Assembly: GCA_021106775.1 (NCBI GenBank)
Contig: JAIOTL010000064.1
Span: 1-9,286 of the forward strand
Reading direction: 5' to 3'
Source: Planctomycetota bacterium
Lineage (GTDB): Bacteria > Planctomycetota > UBA8742 > SKZP01 > JAIOTL01
Length of the DNA: 9,286 nucleotides
In this document: positions 6,011 through 9,286 of the stretch, piece by piece
Numbering within the stretch: position 1 is the stretch's first letter
Layout of the letters: each line of letters starts with the position of its first letter
The notes under the pieces: generated by a model
What the model was told of the DNA's origin: nothing
The model's database searches: none
What the model saw: only the letters and a program-made list of their open reading frames with translations
Made by a program: the position numbers and the translations under genes

Positions 6011-6015
6011 TGGTT

Positions 6016-9000
6016 ATGAAGTCGCAAATTGTTGGAATTATTCTGTTTTCTTTCATTCTTGTGTTTGTCATTTCTTTTGGCAATCCGCCTGTAATCAAGA
6101 AAAGTTCAGCATCAGTATCGTATCCAAAGATGGCTGAATATGAGGAATTGACTTCTGTACTTGGCACTGCATATTATGTTCAGCCGAATGGAAATGATTC
6201 AAATACTGGAACAGGAACTGGTAATGGGGAAGCATGGGCAACTTTAGTGTACGCTGTTTCACAGGTTGCTCCCGGAGATGTTGTTTACGTCAAAGTCGGA
6301 ACATACACTGAGCAGGTGACTGTTACGAACACTGAATCAGGTGAAGCTGGTCTTCCGATACAATTTATTGCAGACGCTGATGGTTCTGTTTTCGGCACTT
6401 CTGGTGATGTAACCATTGATGGAACCACATACTGCATTTATATGAATGGTGGAGATTACTGGACTTTCAAGGATTTCAAACTTACTGGCTGTACAGATCA
6501 TGGCGTGTATGCGCTTGGAGATTCTCACCATAATACGTTTGAAGGATTGGAAATAATTGGCATCGGCACAGGTGGTACTTTTGCTGCTATTTACCTTTAT
6601 GGCACTAGTTCTTCCGTAAATACAAGGTATACAGATATAATAAATTGTGATATTACAGGTGATACATTCGGCATTTATCTTTATAATTATTCCGATTATT
6701 GCGAAATTTCAGAGAATACAATTGCAGGATTTACAACTGCTGGAATTTATATTTCAAATTATTGTGATAGTTGCGAAATTTCGAAGTGTAAAATTAGTAA
6801 TTCCACAAACACTGCTTATGGCATTTACGTTGAAGATTCTGATTCCTGCAGCTTTGAAAACAATTTTGTTTACGGAGATTTTACAACTGCTGCGATATAT
6901 GATGAGGATAATGTAAGTATATTGTGGAATTTTAACTCTGTTCTCAATAATGAATCTGATGCTGGTAACAATAACTACGGTTACCACGGGAAGCGTGGAA
7001 CATCGAAAGTTGTTTCATCCTTTCGAAACAATATTGTTGAAGTGAGTGATACAAGCAGTTGTTACGTCATGTATATTGAAGGCACAGGCAGTAATTGGCT
7101 TCCTACGAATCTTGATAATAATCTTTATAACGGAGGGAGTTCAGTTGGATTTTATAATAATGCAAGTTGCACGTTTACCGAATGGAAGAGTGAAACTGGA
7201 AAAGACACAAACTCACTGAACAGCGATCCACAATATACAAACTCTACTAATTTGTATTTACAACCTGATTCTCCATGTCTTGGCAAAGGAACAACAATTA
7301 CTGATGTTACTGAAGATATTGATGGTGATGAGCGTAATACTGACGGACATCCTTGCATTGGTGCTGACGAAATGCAAACTTTGGAAGTTGACGGCACAGT
7401 TACAATCGATTGGGATTTAACGATTGGTAATATAACTGTTGAATCAGGTGGTGTGTTAACAATTTCTGATGGTGCGAATATTGAATCTGGTGATGTGGAT
7501 GTAGAAAGTGGAGGGACAATAACCTTTGATGGCACAAGTTCGGAAGTATTTTTATCCTCAAGTGGGCATTTTAATGTTCAAAGCGGCTCAACTGCTAACA
7601 TCAAAGGCAAAGTTACGATAAGGGCAAAACGGGGCACAATAAGTTCAATTCTAAATGGTGAAGGCGAAGCTGGTGCAAATGGTTCAGGAGCTGGTACAGA
7701 TATTGATACAACTTCCGAATATTCACCAAGTGGTGCTGGGCATGGTGGAACCGGCGGAGCAGGAATCGGAACAAGCGGTGGAAGCAGTTACGGTGATATT
7801 ATTGACCCGTTTGAAATTGGTAGTAAAGGTGGGGATGTTAAAACCAGTGAAACCGTTAATGCAACAGGTGGTGCAGGTGGTGCTGCACTTAGACTATTTA
7901 TTTCTGGAACTTTAACGATAAGTTCAGCCATTGACATGGATGGAACTGATGGTGAAACCTTCGAACCAAAATCAAGCTGGTCATCTGGTGGCGGTTCTGG
8001 CGGAAGTGTATTTATTTCTGCTGGCATAATTACAGGCAATGGTGCAATATCTGCTGACGGTGGTGATGCTCCTGCTGCTGATATTCAAGGTGGAGGCGGT
8101 GCAGGCGGTAGAATCACGATTTATTCGGGAAAAGAATCAAGCTGGACTTCGACAGTTTCAGTTACAGGAGGTTCCGGATTAAATAGCGGGAGTAATGGAA
8201 CATATCTGAAACATCAGGTAGAAAAAGACAATGGCATTTGCCTTAACTGTGGAGTTTCATCTTCTACAAAAGATTCTGCTTTTTCATCAATCGAGTCCTC
8301 AAATCAGACTAATAGCTGGATTCATACAAGTGCAACCGGCGGATTAGGCATTGAGCAAAGACTAATTGGTCTTTCTGGACCCGGACCGAATGCAGGTGTA
8401 TCAATTTACTACAACAGCAATGAAGCATCGACAATTCCATCGAGTTTACGGGTTCTTGGTGTAGGCTGGAATCATACTTTTAATCAGTATTTAATTGTTA
8501 ATGATGATGAGCAAGGTGACAGAGATACTGTCAGCTGGCACCGTCCATGCGGTCAGCGTTTTACGTTTTGGGATGTTGATGGTGACGAAACACAGGATTA
8601 TTCATGCATTCCGGTTTACGGTTTGAATAGCGATGCTATCTACGATTCTACACTAACTGGGGGTAGTGCTACAATCATAGCTACTTCAGGAGATATTCCG
8701 GGCAGAGACTATGAAGGATGGAAAATGATTACGCGATTCAAGACTTACTATTTTAAGGATTTTGCATCAATAAGCGGTCAATCGGTCGCTTTGCTAGATA
8801 CAATCGTTGATAATTATGACCGTCGAATAACCCTTGAATATACAAGCAATCAGTTAACCTACGTGCAGGATTCTCTTGATCAGAGCAATGATAATACAAA
8901 CTGGAGAAGAATTTATTTTACGTACACAGATGACGTAATTACAAAGTTTGATGCAAAATACTGGGTTAGCTCTGGGACGCAAATCACAGGAAAAGAACGT

Positions 9001-9286
9001 AATATTGCATACAATGACAGTGATTTATTAGAAACTGCAGGAGTTTCTACTACGGATTGGCATTGGAAATATACTTATGACGGAAACAATATCACAAAAA
9101 GAGATTTATGGAATGACTCAGAATCAACTGGATATTACATCGAATATGCGTACACAAGCTCACGAGTTACATCTTCCAAAGTTGGAGGTGAAGATATATA
9201 TATGCAGTATTCTTATACTGATGCAACAGGTAAAGTTGAGATTGACGGTAGAAGATATGATGACAGCAATCGGCAGGAATGGTTCC
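6016..9286 (+). CDS. Large secreted beta-helix and RHS/YD-repeat protein, 3' end outside the window
   Basis: The frame is open from the ATG at 6016 to the window edge (1090 codons, no stop). Residues 1 to about 34 are a signal peptide (hydrophobic core 6-22), so the protein is exported. Residues 53-452 form a right-handed parallel beta-helix: it opens with YYVQPNGNDSNTG and a PGDVVYVKVGTYTE rung, as in secreted DUF1565/NosD-like proteins, shows 24-25-residue rungs around 220-300, and ends with DIDGDERN...IGADE like choice-of-anchor Q domains. Residues about 455-545 are a second Val/Thr/Gly beta-rich stretch. Residues about 547-700 are glycine-rich. A CLNC pair lies at 742-745. From about 800 an RHS/YD-repeat region starts (GVGWNHTFNQ at 815-824, then repeated RITLEYTSNQ and YIEYAYTSSRV-type units). 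RHS repeats build a shell around a C-terminal cargo, often a toxin. That end is missing here, so a toxin, adhesin or surface-layer role cannot be decided. Confidence 0.88.
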   Translation, partial: MKSQIVGIILFSFILVFVISFGNPPVIKKSSASVSYPKMAEYEELTSVLGTAYYVQPNGNDSNTGTGTGNGEAWATLVYAVSQVAPGDVVYVKVGTYTEQVTVTNTESGEAGLPIQFIADADGSVFGTSGDVTIDGTTYCIYMNGGDYWTFKDFKLTGCTDHGVYALGDSHHNTFEGLEIIGIGTGGTFAAIYLYGTSSSVNTRYTDIINCDITGDTFGIYLYNYSDYCEISENTIAGFTTAGIYISNYCDSCEISKCKISNSTNTAYGIYVEDSDSCSFENNFVYGDFTTAAIYDEDNVSILWNFNSVLNNESDAGNNNYGYHGKRGTSKVVSSFRNNIVEVSDTSSCYVMYIEGTGSNWLPTNLDNNLYNGGSSVGFYNNASCTFTEWKSETGKDTNSLNSDPQYTNSTNLYLQPDSPCLGKGTTITDVTEDIDGDERNTDGHPCIGADEMQTLEVDGTVTIDWDLTIGNITVESGGVLTISDGANIESGDVDVESGGTITFDGTSSEVFLSSSGHFNVQSGSTANIKGKVTIRAKRGTISSILNGEGEAGANGSGAGTDIDTTSEYSPSGAGHGGTGGAGIGTSGGSSYGDIIDPFEIGSKGGDVKTSETVNATGGAGGAALRLFISGTLTISSAIDMDGTDGETFEPKSSWSSGGGSGGSVFISAGIITGNGAISADGGDAPAADIQGGGGAGGRITIYSGKESSWTSTVSVTGGSGLNSGSNGTYLKHQVEKDNGICLNCGVSSSTKDSAFSSIESSNQTNSWIHTSATGGLGIEQRLIGLSGPGPNAGVSIYYNSNEASTIPSSLRVLGVGWNHTFNQYLIVNDDEQGDRDTVSWHRPCGQRFTFWDVDGDETQDYSCIPVYGLNSDAIYDSTLTGGSATIIATSGDIPGRDYEGWKMITRFKTYYFKDFASISGQSVALLDTIVDNYDRRITLEYTSNQLTYVQDSLDQSNDNTNWRRIYFTYTDDVITKFDAKYWVSSGTQITGKERNIAYNDSDLLETAGVSTTDWHWKYTYDGNNITKRDLWNDSESTGYYIEYAYTSSRVTSSKVGGEDIYMQYSYTDATGKVEIDGRRYDDSNRQEWF
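6700..6857 (+). repeat. Tandem beta-helix rung repeats with aligned cysteines
   Basis: TGCGAAATTTC occurs at 6700 and again at 6772 (72 bp, 24 codons), and a diverged third unit with TGC follows at 6847 (75 bp, 25 codons). The translated rungs read YCEIS, SCEIS and SCSFE, with Cys 229, 253 and 278 at the same place in the rung. A related FTTAGIY/FTTAAIY motif also recurs (6730 and 6883). These repeats show recent internal duplication of beta-helix coils. Confidence 0.7.

Larger units (their letters stand above)
5409..6015. other. AT-rich intergenic region without a convincing gene
   Basis: About 600 bases separate the OLD gene from the beta-helix gene. All six frames are short and interrupted; I recognise no RNA gene and no clear terminator. 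The left third (to about 5600) is less AT-rich and could hold decayed coding sequence: a frame overlapping the OLD stop (ATG at 5402) gives eight codons, then a stop, then 19 more open codons. The right part is strongly AT-rich, with TATAAT-like boxes at 5839-5844 and 5882-5887, neither paired with a good -35 box. It also contains the GCAAC repeats listed separately. Confidence 0.6.

Noticed and set aside
7152..8039. Minus-strand frames opposite the beta-helix/RHS gene (7152-7535 and 7788-8039)
   Set aside because: They are Pro/Ser-rich mirror images of Gly/Thr-rich codons of the large plus-strand gene and have no start signals.
7738..8110. Gly-rich codon repeats considered as a DNA-level tandem repeat or phase-variation tract
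   Set aside because: The repeats are imperfect and reflect amino-acid composition; no homopolymer or exact short tandem repeat long enough for slippage is present.

Overview
The window is about 9.3 kb of bacterial DNA with a low to moderate GC content. Strong Shine-Dalgarno sequences of the GGAGG type stand before several starts. It combines phospho-signalling, a defence-type nuclease, a dead recombinase and a large secreted beta-helix/YD-repeat protein. This suggests an accessory region of an environmental, probably diderm bacterium (the style recalls the Planctomycetes/Lentisphaerae/candidate-phylum world). That taxonomic guess is weak, and nothing here fixes the species.

Left part (about 11-3300, minus strand): a four-gene operon read leftwards. 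In transcription order it encodes (1) a zinc-ribbon/vWA protein, (2) a TerY-like vWA protein, (3) an 81-residue protein with a C-terminal membrane anchor, and (4) a Ser/Thr-type kinase followed by a zinc ribbon and an FHA domain. A candidate -10 box and a structured leader precede it. A terminator-like hairpin lies inside it, before gene 3, and a clean rho-independent terminator closes it. The set resembles the TerY-phosphorylation (TerY-P) modules of vWA, kinase and PP2C phosphatase. Here no PP2C gene is present; instead there are a second vWA protein, a membrane-tethered small protein and a phosphothreonine-reader (FHA) domain. Inferred working: the kinase phosphorylates a vWA partner, FHA and zinc ribbons hold the complex, and the small protein places it at the membrane.

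Middle (3187-5408): the divergent intergenic region carries promoter and operator candidates. It also holds a clearly decayed C-terminal piece of a tyrosine recombinase of the integron-integrase/Xer type. Directly after it, on the plus strand, is a complete OLD-family ATPase-TOPRIM nuclease gene. No helicase or other partner gene follows, so it looks like a stand-alone (class 1) OLD protein.

Right part (5409-9286): about 600 bases of AT-rich DNA with no convincing gene hold a pair of spaced GCAAC-containing repeats. Then a large open reading frame starts at 6016 and runs off the window. It encodes a signal peptide, a right-handed beta-helix with a choice-of-anchor-like end, a second beta-rich and glycine-rich stretch, and the start of an RHS/YD-repeat region. 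Its C-terminus, where such proteins often carry a variable or toxic tip, is outside the window.

The signalling operon, the OLD nuclease and the recombinase remnant together look like a piece of a defence or genomic island. The large surface protein may belong to a separate unit.
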